DNA from: Acacia acuminata
Taxonomy: Eukaryota; Streptophyta; Magnoliopsida; Fabales; Fabaceae
NCBI GenBank assembly: GCA_019022655.1
Contig: JAFJYI010000278.1
Span: 868,001 to 932,000 of the forward strand
DNA length: 64,000 bases
Direction: 5' to 3'
Part shown: one piece after another, positions 23,020 to 33,708 of the stretch
Layout: each line of letters opens with the position of its first letter
Numbering within the stretch: the first letter of the stretch is position 1
Translations under genes and position numbers: made by a program
Notes under the pieces: model-generated
What the model saw: only the letters and a program-made list of their open reading frames with translations
What the model was told of the DNA's origin: nothing
The model's database searches: none

Positions 23020-26000
23020 ACCATTCCCAATTCTCTTCTTATGAAATTAAATTGCTCCTTAGCTAATGGTTTGGTGAAGATGTCGCAAGTTGAAGATGGG
23101 TTAGGATGAACATGACTTTGACATCTTTCTTCCGAACGTGATCCCTTATGAAATGATGCCTCAGATCAATATGCTTGGTCTGAGTAAGTTGAACTGGATT
23201 CTTTGCCAAGCTTATTGTGCTTGTGTTGTCACACAATATTGGGATCTCCTTCAAGTTGATTCCTAAATCTGATAGTTGCTGCTTGAGCCATAGAACTTGA
23301 GCACATCAACTTGAGGCAGCTACATATTCGGCTTCAGTAGAAGACATAGCCACATTGGTTTGCTTCTTGCTGAACCATGACACAAGTGAACCACCAAGAA
23401 ACTCATATTGGCCACTTGTGCTCTTTCGATCGATCTTGTACCAAGCATGGTCGAATCGAATATGCCACCAAATGTTCGAGGTTGACCTTTGAGAAACCAC
23501 AATCCAAGTGTCTTTGTGTCAGCAAGGTATCTGAAGATTTTCTTCACATGCTCAGCATGGGACTCCTTGGGAGCTGACTGGAACCTTACACACATCCCCA
23601 CACTGAATTGGATATCAGGACGACTAGCAGTTAGATAGAGTAATGAACCAATCATTCCTCTATATCTTGTGATATTGAAGTCCTTGCCCTTTTCATCAGC
23701 ACCCAATGACGTAGTTGAACTCATAGGTATGTCAGCACCATTGCATTGAACCATCCCAAACTTCTTCAGCAGATCATTGAGATACTTGGTCTGAGATATT
23801 AAGATTCCATCCTTCTTTTGCTTGATTTGCAAACCAAGGAAATAGTTGAGCTCTCCCATCATGGACATCCCAAACTCTTCCTGCATATTCTTAGCAAACT
23901 CTTCACAGAAAGCATCATTAGAAGCACCAAATATAATATCATCAACATATATTTGTACAATTAAAATTTCATTAAGCTTTTACTCTTTATAAAGAGAGTT
24001 ATATCTGCTTTTCCTCTAATGAAACCTTGATCAAGAAGGAATTTTCTTAATCGCTCATACCAAGCTCTAGGAGCTTGCTTAAGTCCATAAAGAGCTTTCT
24101 TGAGACGATAAACATGATCTGGATGATGTTCATTTTGAAAACCAGGAGGTTGTTCTACATAAACTTCCTCTTGAATAAAATCATTTAGAAAAGCACTTTT
24201 CACATCCATTTGATAGAGTTTAAAACCTTTGACACAAGCAAAGGCTAGAAGAACTCTTATGGCTTCCAATCTTGCCACCAGAGCATAAGTTTCTTCATAA
24301 TCAATTCCTTCTTCTTGATTATAGTCTTTAGCTACCAATCTTGCCTTGTTACGGACAATGATTGCTGACTCATCTCGTTTGTTCTTGAATACCCATTTAG
24401 TGCCAATGACTGGATGGTCCTTAGGCCTAGGTACCAAATCCCAAACTTGATTTCTATCAAATTGATGTAATTCCTCTTGCATTGCTATTACCCAATCATT
24501 GTCTGAAAGGGCTTCATCAATCTTAGAGGGTTCAATATGTGATATAAAAGCAGAAAAAGTTACTTCATTCAAAGTACTGTTTCTGGTTCATATTCCTTGA
24601 TTTACATCACCTATAACTTGTTCCAAAGGATGATTCCTTATGAACTTCCAAGCTCTAGGCTAAGACTGATCAAGATTTTCAAGATTGTTTTGGGGATCAG
24701 CCTCAAAAATATTTTCAGGATTTTCAATAGATGCAGGAGTAGTTTTCGAAAAAAATCGATTTTTTAAAACATTTTCTTCATCATCATCCAAAGGTTTATC
24801 AGATTTAGATTCACAGAAAACAACATGCATAGACTCTTCAACAATACGAGTACGAGTATTAAAGACTCTATAATCTTTACTCCTATTAAAATAACCCAAA
24901 AATATACCTTCATCTGCCTTGGGATCAAACTTTCCCAAGTTATCCTTACCATTGTTGTGGATGAAACACTTACATCCAAACACATGCAGATGGGCCAGAT
25001 TTGGCTTCCTCCCTTTATACAGCTCATAGGGAGTCTTGTTCAACTTCTTTCGGAGGTATGCCCGGTTTGAGATGTAGCAAGCGGTGCTTATAGCATCAGC
25101 CAAAACACTTGAGAAGTGTTGTTCTCATTTAGCATAGCTCTTGCCATCTCGGTGAGGACCTGATTCTTTCTTTCAACAACACCGTTTTGTTGAGGAGTCT
25201 TTGGGGATAAGAAGTTGTGGTCTATACCCATGTCACAAAACTCAGCAAATGCATTGTTTTCAAATTCTCCTCCATGATTAGTTCTGATTCCTGAAATAGA
25301 GAAACCTTTCTCGTTCTGGACCTTCTTGGCAAACACGACAAATTGATCAAATGTTTCATCTTTAGAAGATAAAAATATTGTCCATGCAAATCTAGAGAAA
25401 TCATCAACTATGACCAAAGTATAATGATTGCCACCAAGGCCTTTTACTCTATTTGGTCCAACTAGATCCATGTGAAGCAATTGAAGAGGTTTATTAGTTG
25501 AAATCTTATTTTTAGGTTTGAAAGATGATTTGGTTTGTTTCCCTTTTTGACAAGCATCACAAATCATGTCATTTTTAAAACGAAGTTTGGGAACACCAAT
25601 CACCAAATCCTTTTTAAGTAATCTGTCAAGTTGAATCATGTTGACATGAGCTAATCGCTTGTGCCATAGCCAACTTTCATCCAAATTACTAACAAAACAT
25701 TTTTCGGAAACAGAACCATTACTAGAGAGGTTAAGTGTATAACAATTGCCATCTCTAGGGGCTCTAAATAAAGCTTTTGATTTTATATTTTCTAAAGAGA
25801 GAACATCCTTACTCACAATCAAGCACTCCTCAGAATCAAAGATAACTAAGTTACCTTTATCAGTGCTTTGGCTTACACTGAGGAGATTGTGGAAAAGTCC
25901 TTCCACAAGGTAGACATCTTTGATTAGTGGTCCTTCATTGTTGCCAATTTCACCAATTCCAGCAATCTTTCCAGATTGGTCCCCACCAAAGGTCACCTTG

Positions 26001-26118
26001 CCACCGTCCTTGGGCTTGATTGAGGTAAATTTGGATTGGTCTCCCATCATGTGCCTAGAGCATCCACTGTCAGTGTACCATTTGTTGGGTTTTGATGCTC
26101 TTAGACAGACCTGTAAGA
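23020..26118 (-). pseudogene. Sirevirus pol: protease, integrase, RT, RNase H
   Basis: The protease motif WYTDSGCSRHMMGD is at about 26074-26033, in a different frame from gag. The integrase zinc site (HKRLAHV...CDACQKGKQ) is followed by the DDE core: the first Asp is in LLHMDLVGP, the second position reads RTNHGGEF with Asn in place of the catalytic Asp, and the Glu is in NGVVERKNQ. The frame shifts at about 25090, and stops lie at 24660-24573. RT blocks follow (KWVFKNKRDE, ARLVAKDYNQ, QMDVKSAFLND), a shift at about 23961, then an intact YVDD box (23930-23919). RNase H follows with KSTSGQYEFLGGSLVSWFSK and SSTEAEYVAAS, ending around 23020. At least three frameshifts, a lost integrase Asp and stops make it inactive. 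Gag is upstream and the envelope-like ORF downstream. Confidence 0.9.
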
Positions 26119-26142
26119 CACAACAGATCAGGGCTTAGGTAC

Positions 26143-27770
26143 CTATCTTTTCTTGGGTCCTTTGGGGTTAGTTTGTGTCTTAGGAATCTTGTAAGATCCC
26201 TTTGGCACCCATTGATAGTTCCCTATAGGTTTACTCTTTCTTTCCTTTTTATGAAAACAAGAAGAAGTAGTATGACCCTTTCGGTTACAATAATTGCAAT
26301 GTGCAAAAGGATTTGAAGAATGTACAAATTTTCTAAAATAGTTCATGTATGACTTTTCTCCAAATTTCTTTTTCCCTTTCTTTTTGTCAAAATCAGGTCT
26401 GTATCCAATTCCTGATCTATCATTTGTAAACCTTTGTTGTTTCAAAATGACATTGAGCATTTCACTACCTCTAGTGAACTTCTCAAGTGCCTTTGTGAGA
26501 TGTAAATTCTTTTTCTTCAAATCAATACAATTATCATAAATAAGATTTTCAGGAAAAGAAAGATTTTCTACTTGCTGTTCAAGCGTAGTATTTTTCCTTT
26601 TCAAAGTAAATTATTTGTCAGCAAGTTTTTCAAATTTAGATTGCACAACAATGTATTCAGCAAACAACTCATCATAAGATGGTTTTGAATCATATACCTC
26701 ATCATTGTTGGCATGTTGCTCTTCTTCTTCAGCAACTAGGCAAATATTTGCCTTCTCTTCCTCATCATCTTCATCTTCATCAGATGAGCTATTTCCCCAA
26801 ATAGCTGAAACATAGGCTTTCTTTTTGAATTTGTTGAACTTCTTCTTTTCCTTGTCCTTGTTATTCAGTTGGGGACATTCAGACTTGATGTGGCCAGGCT
26901 TTTCACACTCGTAGCAGATGATTGGCTTCATTGTCTCATAGCCGGAGCTACCCTTGTGAAATTTCTTGAATCCTTGGTCCTTTTTGTAGAATTTCTTGAA
27001 TCTCCGGACCATCATGCCTATCTCCTCATCTTCGTCTTCATCTTCATCATCTGACTCTTTGATCTCTCTGACAGCTTTGAGAGCAATCCCCTTGTTCTTG
27101 CCGTGTGCTTCTTTAAGTCCCTTCTTGAACTTAAGCTTTGCCTCATATTCAGAGAGACTCCCAAAGAGGGCTGCTATAGAAGCCATAGAATCTCCACGAG
27201 CTTCTTCAATGGCAGTGACTTTGGCTTCCCATTCCTTGTCGAGGATGTTGAGAATTTTCTTCACTTGGACAGGTTGCTCATACTCTTTGCTCAATGCAGC
27301 AAGCTGATTGATCAGATGAGTGAATCTTAGCTGGAAATCGCCAATGGATTCTCCAGGTTTCATATGAAGAAGATCATACTCAATCATGAGAGTATTGACT
27401 TTATTTTGCTTCACTCCAGCAGTTCCTTCATGAGCAATTTCAGGTGCAACCCACATGGCTTTAGCAGAAGTTAAGTTGCAGACACGAAAATACTCTTGTT
27501 GACTAAGAGCACTTTGCAGTAGGAGGACAACCTTTCTGTTGAGTGTGACATTTCTTCTGTCATTTTCATCATAATCTTCTTCATCCTTTGGAAGCCAGAT
27601 ACCATTTTCCACAACAGTTGGATTGTAGTTCCTCTTTCGAATACTCTCCAAGGCCATACTCTGTAGCCATCACAAAGACTTTGAATTTGGCTTTCCAGAA
27701 GGAGTAATGCTCTCCATTGAATCCTGGTGGTCGGTTGATCGAAGCTCCATCAGGTAAAATACCTTCTATA
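26143..27770 (-). pseudogene. Sirevirus gag with two zinc knuckles
   Basis: Coding similarity starts near 27765 with the motif INRPPGFNGEHYSFWKAKF, common at the N-terminus of plant copia gag. A frame change near 27645 leads into the 348-aa stretch from 27657. That part has the capsid region (LMIEYDLLHMKPGESIGDFQ), a KESDDEDEDEDEE acidic segment, a first knuckle CYECEKPGHIKSEC (26918-26877) and a DEDEDDEEE segment. A TAA at 26613-26611 interrupts it, but the same frame continues with a coiled-coil-like region and a second knuckle CNYCNRKGHTTSSC (26300-26259) to 26143. Two knuckles and a long C-terminal extension are Sirevirus traits. Gag would build the particle and package RNA. Confidence 0.9.
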
Positions 27771-27813
27771 GTGATCCTTCTCGAGATGTTAAGCTCTTTA
27801 GCGAAGACCTTAC

Positions 27814-27823
27814 GCTGATACTA
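27814..27823 (-). other. Primer-binding site, diverged tRNA-Met type
   Basis: The minus strand reads TAGTATCAGC two bases inside the 5' LTR (27826). Canonical is TGGTATCAGAGC, so this site is slightly altered or decayed. Confidence 0.7.
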
Positions 27824-27825
27824 AA

Positions 27826-29669
27826 TGAAAGTATAGCTAAATCACCAAGAGGGGGTGAATTGGGGATTTTAAAAACTTTTCTCGTTACTCTGTTTTTGCA
27901 CACTAAAACAGGGGAGAATAGAGAGCGGAGAAGAAGAGTAACACACAAAGATTTATACTGGTCCGGTTCAATCTCTTGACTTACATCCAGTCCCCAGACA
28001 CTCTGGGATTTCCACTATCTCAATTGATTACACACTCTGTACTCAAGAGTAATTCTCTCACTAGAACTTACTCCCCCTTACAAGTTGTAATCAATGAACC
28101 CAATCACTAAGTCCCCCGACTTGTGATTCTTTACAATAAATGATTTACAAGTAGAAACTCTCTCTAAGAGTAGATATGAATGATCACTGAAGCACAATGT
28201 ATCAAAAGATACAATACAGTTGAAAACTGAAAGAATAAATGCAAGACTTGAATGTATTTCGCTTTCAGCAGATATGTTGGTTGAGAGGAATTGAATGCAG
28301 CTCTATTTATACCAAGAGAGCATTAAATGACCGTTGTAATCTTCAATATAACCGTCGCCTTCATTAGATAAGGTTGGTTGATTAAAGGTGTTCTTCTCTC
28401 ACTAATCTTCAATTAATCCGGCTCTGCAGAAGTTCAGAGTTGACCTCCTGCGAATTAATTCATTGGAGTAGTAGTTGCTGGATGTGGAAAACATTCTTTA
28501 ATTCTTTGCTAGACGTGTGCAGACGGATTACCCAAAAGTATGCAACTTTCTGGGTTTTGCATTTAATGTGCTGACATCACTTTTTGCTTTTGCTTTAAAC
28601 CTTCAATAAACATTCTCTAATTCATCTGAAACTCACTAACAAAGTGGTTAAACATATCTAGGAACATTAGAGAATAATGGTAGAAAGTATTAAGATCAAA
28701 CAAGATGGTTTTTCAAATTCATCAGATTTGAATTTTTGAATCAGCGATGAAAACTCGAGTTTTGGACTTTGGCATGTAAGGTCGATTTAAGTCCAAAACA
28801 TTAAAGCGGAGGTTTTCTTTCAAGACTCGGAGGTTTTCAAATCATCAAAAAGCGTAATGCTCTTGGGTTGGCCCAAACCGAGGTTTTCTTCCAAAAGCTG
28901 GAGGTTTTCAAATGTTGGAAAACGCAATGCTCCGAGGTTGGCCAAATTTGGAGGTTTTCTTCCAAAAGCGGCGATTTTCAAATGTTGGAAAACCGCAATA
29001 CTCTCGGGTTGGCCAAAACTTGAGTTTTACAATCAAAACTCGAGTTTTCATTTAAATATGAAAACTTGAAGAATTCGCACCAAGTCAAAACTGGAGGTTT
29101 TGGAGGAAACTGGTAGTTCTGAAAATCTAAGAAAACATGAAATCTCTCTGCCAGGTCAAAACTCGAGTTTTCACTTTCTTGTGAAAACTTTGAGAAAACT
29201 TTGCCGAACACAAAACTGGAGGTTTTAGGCAAAAGCGAAGGTTTTCAAAAGTTCAAAACTTTGGAGGCTCTCTCTCAGCAAGGTCAAAACTCGAGTTTTC
29301 ACAAATTTTATGAAAAACTCGGAAAACCTAAAAAGCGGCAATTTTGAGTGAGATTGGTGGTTTTCACAAGTTCAAAAACTTGGGAGCTCTTCGTATGACC
29401 AAAACTCGAGTTTTCAATGAAAACTTGAGTTTTTTCTTTTCCAGAAAACATGGAGAGCTCTCTGTATGGTGAAAACTGGAAGTTTCTCTGAAAACCTGCG
29501 GTTTTGCTCTGTTCAGAAAACTTGAGTTCTTCTCTGTAAAGGCAAAAATCGAGTTTTGAAACCAAAACTCGAGTTTTCCTTTGACAGCAAGTTTTTCAAC
29601 TTGTCAAAGAAAAACTTCATGCTTTGTTTACAATTATTGGTGATCATCAAAACCCTTAGAGAACTAACA
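27826..29669 (-). repeat. 5' LTR of the Sirevirus-like element
   Basis: It is the 1,844-bp partner of 18909-20771, with the same TGAAAGT and CTAACA ends. The AAAACTCGAGTTTT and GGAGGTTTTC motif array is at about 29580-28745. On the minus strand TATAAATAG at 28311-28303 is the likely promoter of the element. Confidence 0.95.
28303..28311 (-). promoter_or_regulatory. TATA box in the Sirevirus 5' LTR
   Basis: TATAAATAG on the minus strand. The same word is at the equivalent place in the other LTR (19393-19385) and in the solo LTRs at 35474 and 45564. Confidence 0.75.
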
Positions 29670-29674
29670 TTGAT

Positions 29675-29769
29675 GTTAACCATTGCGGCAAAGGTTGTTC
29701 ATCCCCAAGAACAAGCGCACGAAGGAGATCACTCATTCGGACTCTCATTTGGTTGTCCATTACATTCAT
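29675..29769 (-). pseudogene. First-exon start of the interrupted ankyrin gene
   Basis: An ATG at 29769 opens a frame beginning MNVMDNQMRVRMSDLLRALV that runs into the TTGAT target site of the retrotransposon. Across the insertion the reading continues at 18903 towards ankyrin-repeat sequence, although frame errors follow soon. A TATATATAAAG box (29824-29814) lies about 45-55 bp upstream, fitting a gene start. The N-terminal residues resemble MRVLYEASYKG in the ankyrin gene at 49591 only loosely, so the assignment rests on position more than on similarity. Confidence 0.55.
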
Positions 29770-29813
29770 GAGTTTCATCTCTCGCGTTACATAATGCTTC
29801 ACTATATGACACC

Positions 29814-29824
29814 CTTTATATATA
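29814..29824 (-). promoter_or_regulatory. TATA box of the interrupted ankyrin gene
   Basis: TATATATAAAG on the minus strand, 45-55 bp upstream of the ATG at 29769. Confidence 0.5.
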
Positions 29825-30192
29825 GATGGCTAGTTATAATCTTGCTCACCTCCACTTTTCTGTATCGCACTACTATGCACGGCCTTTTCTACTAATACTC
29901 CTTCATCCTTACTAGAAGACCAATTTACCTAATTCTATAATTTGATTAGATTAGGAAAGTTAGTTAAATCAGTTAATATGATATATATTTTCTAAAATAT
30001 CATATTCATTTTCCTTAATTTCCTCATTCCCTTTCCTCCTTAATTATTATTGAGGGAGTATTAATATGGATAAATTAGGAAAAGATTGACGAATATAAAA
30101 AATACATCTTACATTTAGGATAAGGATAAATTAGAAATAACATAACGTTTATCACAATGCGAGAAAAGGATAATAAAAGAGTATTGGACCTC

Positions 30193-30730
30193 AACTCGGT
30201 TGAACTTGGAAGCTAAATGGAGATTCGTGTCCCCACCAGATTAGGACGCAAAAAGATGTAAGGACGAGGCTCGCCTGCTACAATATTGGTCGCAGCCAAT
30301 TGGGTTTCTTTCATTGTCTCCTTTCTCATTTTCTTCTCATAATATTGTATTCATTTGTTAGATTAAAATAATATGTGCTTCAGATTAAATATTTTATAAA
30401 ATTATTTCTATAAAGATAAATGAGTAAATTTAAACTCTTAAAGTATAATCTATATCATTCATAATTGCAATCCATAAAAAGATAAATAAATTTTAATCTA
30501 TGAAATATTAAATATAAACCATCTATTTCATGATCTAAAGGTGGAGAGGAGATGATTAGAAGATAATGAGAAAGAGGCGGATGAGAGTATCCTCTCCCCA
30601 ATATATTTAACCAAAGTTTCTAGAGTCTGTGAATGGTATATGACACACAAATGAACAACAGTTCTTTCTTCTTCATCACCAAGACTTACAGAATCTGGCT
30701 TGCACAACCTCGGTTCGTCCTCTCATTGCT
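30193..30730 (-). pseudogene. Another ankyrin fragment, split by a MITE
   Basis: Segments 30193-30300 and 30601-30730 match the ankyrin fragments at 6370-6640 (same phrases around 'cttggaagctaaatggag' and 'aagacttacagaatctggc'). A 300-bp MITE-like insertion lies between them. The short coding part is out of frame and lacks several bases relative to 6560-6620. It is a remnant with no expected product. Confidence 0.7.
30301..30600. mobile_element. MITE-like insertion with imperfect terminal inverted repeats
   Basis: It starts TGGGTTTCTTTCATTG and ends in the inverse of TGGGGAGAGGATACTC. Inside, TTTCTCATTTTCTTCT (left) pairs with the inverse of TTTCTCATTATCTTCT (right). It interrupts sequence that is continuous in the paralogous ankyrin fragments. 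No clear TSD is seen, so the superfamily is uncertain. Confidence 0.6.
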
Positions 30731-30734
30731 GCAG

Positions 30735-31570
30735 AGTCACATTTTAAATTTAAGTCTACATTTTTGTAATAAGCATATTTGAAAATACTGCCTTGTAAAA
30801 ATAATGTAAGATCTTGTTCTATTATATCTCACTCTATTTCGTGTTATCTCGTAAAGTCGTTTAAGATTTCAAATAATAATTATACACTAGGCTTGTATTT
30901 TTACTATACATGATAAATCTTGCATTTAAATATCTAATTATCATCAAAATGATAAGTCTGCATATTATTTATATTGTATAGTGAAAACAAATACTTGCTT
31001 AGATGTATAATTATTACTTTAAATCACTTTTAAACATTCTCTCGTAGTTGGCATATGGGACACTAACAATTATTTTTTAAAAAAATATGTATATATTCAA
31101 AATTTTCTCACAAAAGATTTTATGAAAAAAAAATCCCTCAAATAATTTCATGTGAAGTTCTTTTAAGAAAATTCATGAAAAAATTGAAATTGAAATATAA
31201 ATATAAATGTTTTTTGTTTAATTTTCAAAGGAAAAAAAATATTTTCACAAGGATATTCTAAGATAAATTCTTCTCTCAGAATTTTTCATGAATAAAGCAA
31301 CTTTTATCCTACAATCTATTTCTCTCACACTTTGGATTGTGAGAGATTCTCACCGTTTTTTCTGAGTATCTCATGAATTTTGGTAACGAGAAAACTCTGC
31401 TTTGCTGGAAATAGTAGAGGAATTTGTTGTGAAATTTTGACAAATAAAAAAGTTGGTAACACAAAGATGAAAGCAGATTCGATGCAATTTTTTAATTAAA
31501 AAGTTTTAATATAATAGCAGATGAACTTAATGTGAATTTTGACTTGCATGTTTTTATACTTATCAAAACC
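30735..31570. other. Paralogous flank with empty CACTA site
   Basis: This AT-rich segment matches 6649-7014 joined to 17584-18078. The target GTA at 31044-31046 occurs once and has no insertion. Nothing coding. Confidence 0.85.
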
Positions 31571-32045
31571 ATTACTAAATTGTGAATATATCCCATTACG
31601 AAACTTGTCAAACTCATTATTTATTATTCACCTTCTTCTTCCTTAACCTCTTGTTTTAATCAGAAAACACTTTTGTTAAACCCATTACAAGACTTGTCAA
31701 AACCATTACCAAACTTATAAATCCCGTTACGAAACTTGTCAAACTAATTATTTACTATTCACCTTCTTCCTCGAGTCAATTTTTTATTATTATTAGAAAA
31801 CGCTTTTGTGAAGCCCATTACAAGACTTGTTAAAACCATTACTAAACTTGTGAATCCTATTACGAAATTTGTCAAATTCATTATTTACTGTTCACCTTCT
31901 TCTTCCTCAACCTCTTTTTTTTATCAGAAAACACTCTTGTGAAGCTTGTCACAAGACTTGTCAAAATCATTGCTAAACTTGTCAATCCCATTATGAAACT
32001 TGCCAAACTTATTATTTATTGTTCACATTCTTCTTCCTTAGCCTC
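31571..32045. repeat. Tandem repeat, unit about 130 bp, four copies
   Basis: Four diverged units share phrases such as 'cattacgaaacttgtcaaa' (near 31597, 31727, 31859, 31989) followed by 'ttatttactattcaccttc' and a CTTCTTCCTC run. Spacing is about 130-134 bp. Non-coding. Confidence 0.85.
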
Positions 32046-33035
32046 TTTTTTTTTTATTGTTCACTTTCTTCTTCCTCAGCCTCCTGGCTTCCTCCAAGAA
32101 AACCAATATCAACCTTCCTCCACCTTCGCCTCTCTCCCTCACTATGGACAGCTACCAGTCCACCATAACAACCAACAACACCACAATTTCATAGGCAAGA
32201 AAGAGAGAGATAGATAGCTCATACAACCTGTTTTTTGGAGCTTCGTCTCGATCTCATTGTGGAGCTTCAGTTCACCGTCACTAGTGAGCCTCATATGGTG
32301 TTGTCATGGTGGCAGGAAGAGGAAGAGGAGATAAAGAGGAAGGGAGGAGATAATGGTAAATTAATGAACATTTTAAATTCGCAATTTGATTCTTGTCATC
32401 TTTATGTCCTTTACAAATGTTAAGAAACATTTAGGGTTTTGAAATTTTATATGGTATTTATACGTCATTCTCCTCAAAAAGAATGTAAAGATGTATATAA
32501 GAAAGTAAGAATGTCCTGTCAATTATCAAGTGGGGGGAAGAATATTCTTCACAACAAAATGGGACAAGATGAGATCAGAGAGGCTTTCCTTGTCTTTATT
32601 ACCTCTTATTTGTTAGGGAAAATCCCCTCGGTGTCCCAAGGGACCAACATAATTTTTAATTAAATTGCATTCTTATTTTAGATTATTAATTTGAAAATGC
32701 AAAACCAATTTCCCCCCTTGTTTTCATTGCATTTGCATGTCATTTAGATTACCTAGAACTGAATAAAAAGCTCCTTAAGAAGAGAAAATGATTTTCGGTT
32801 TGTCTATACACAATCCTTGGTTAATTTTTGATTGAGGACCCCAAGGCTAACGACAACAAGGCCCTCATCAACTATCGGCTAGGAGATAGGTAAGAAATGC
32901 TAAGATTTTGATCAATATATCATCAACAACATTGTAGTTAGTCTTTAATCATTGTAGGGTAGGGTTGATAAAATGTTGCTTTATTTTTGGGCATGGAAAC
33001 AGAAGGAAATGTCTATTTTTTAGTGGGAATGGTTG
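32046..33035. other. Unassigned spacer with a gypsy-LTR-like piece
   Basis: No recognisable gene. The piece 32640-32870 is similar, on the plus strand, to the reverse complement of 47650-47900 and to the 3' part of the gypsy solo LTR near 43380, so it is probably old LTR debris. 32955-33035 is one half of a duplicated unit (see 37368-37680). Confidence 0.5.
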
Positions 33036-33708
33036 AAAGTTAGTTCTCATGTTTTTGATGTTTTGATGGTAACAATTCTAATGTAATTGAATCTTAATTT
33101 TAAATGAAAATTTGGAGTTTCTGGTTTGCCTCTAGTCATCCAATATTTTATCTCCAAGCATATGTTTCGGAAAATCCACTTGAAAATGGCAAAATCGTAA
33201 TTATGGTGAAAATCCACTCCTAATGGCAAAACCATAAATATACTGAACTCCTCTTCTTGCCTCTAGTCATTGAGTTTGTTGCCTTAAGTCATTCCCGATG
33301 ACTGCACGCATATGTCTCCAAACTCACATTTAATGGCAAAATTGTAATTATGCTGAAAATCACTTTTAATGGCAAAATGGTAAATATGCTGAAAGTTACT
33401 TTATGACTCAAGGCAATTAGTGAATTGCCTCAAGGCATCCCTTTTTCCTCCAGCACGTGTGACTTTCGAAATATGAACCAATGGCAATATTGTAATTATG
33501 CTTAAACTCTCCTTTTGCCTCAAGTCAATTAGTGAATTACCTCAAGGCAACTTGACTTCACTTTATTCATGCCTCTAGTCAAGTCGATTTGGTCATTCCC
33601 AGTTATATCCAAGTTTTACCTCTAGTTAACATAACTCAAGGCATAAATATATGACTCAAGGCAAGTGTTCTTCTATTTTTCCAAAACTAACGTCTTTTAT
33701 GTGAATTG

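Larger units (their letters stand above)
18909..29669 (-). mobile_element. Complete Sirevirus-like Ty1/copia retrotransposon
   Basis: Two LTRs (18909-20771 and 27826-29669) flank an internal region whose genes run gag, pol, envelope-like ORF on the minus strand. The 5-bp target TTGAT is duplicated at 18904-18908 and 29670-29674. A primer site (27823-27814) and a purine tract (20786-20772 on the minus strand) sit next to the inner LTR ends. Large LTRs, a long gag with two zinc knuckles, an extra ORF after pol and arrays of short palindromes in the LTRs are the marks of Sireviruses (SIRE1 group). All genes are interrupted. The element splits the first exon of an ankyrin pseudogene. Confidence 0.95.

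Noticed and set aside
26996..27307. Serine-rich plus-strand frame opposite gag
   Set aside because: It is the shadow of the Asp/Glu-rich gag segment on the minus strand.
32840..32890. Exon-like reading DPKANDNKALINYRLGDR followed by GTAAG
   Set aside because: The same DNA is related to gypsy LTR ends at 47650-47900 and 43380-43483, so the reading is probably chance.
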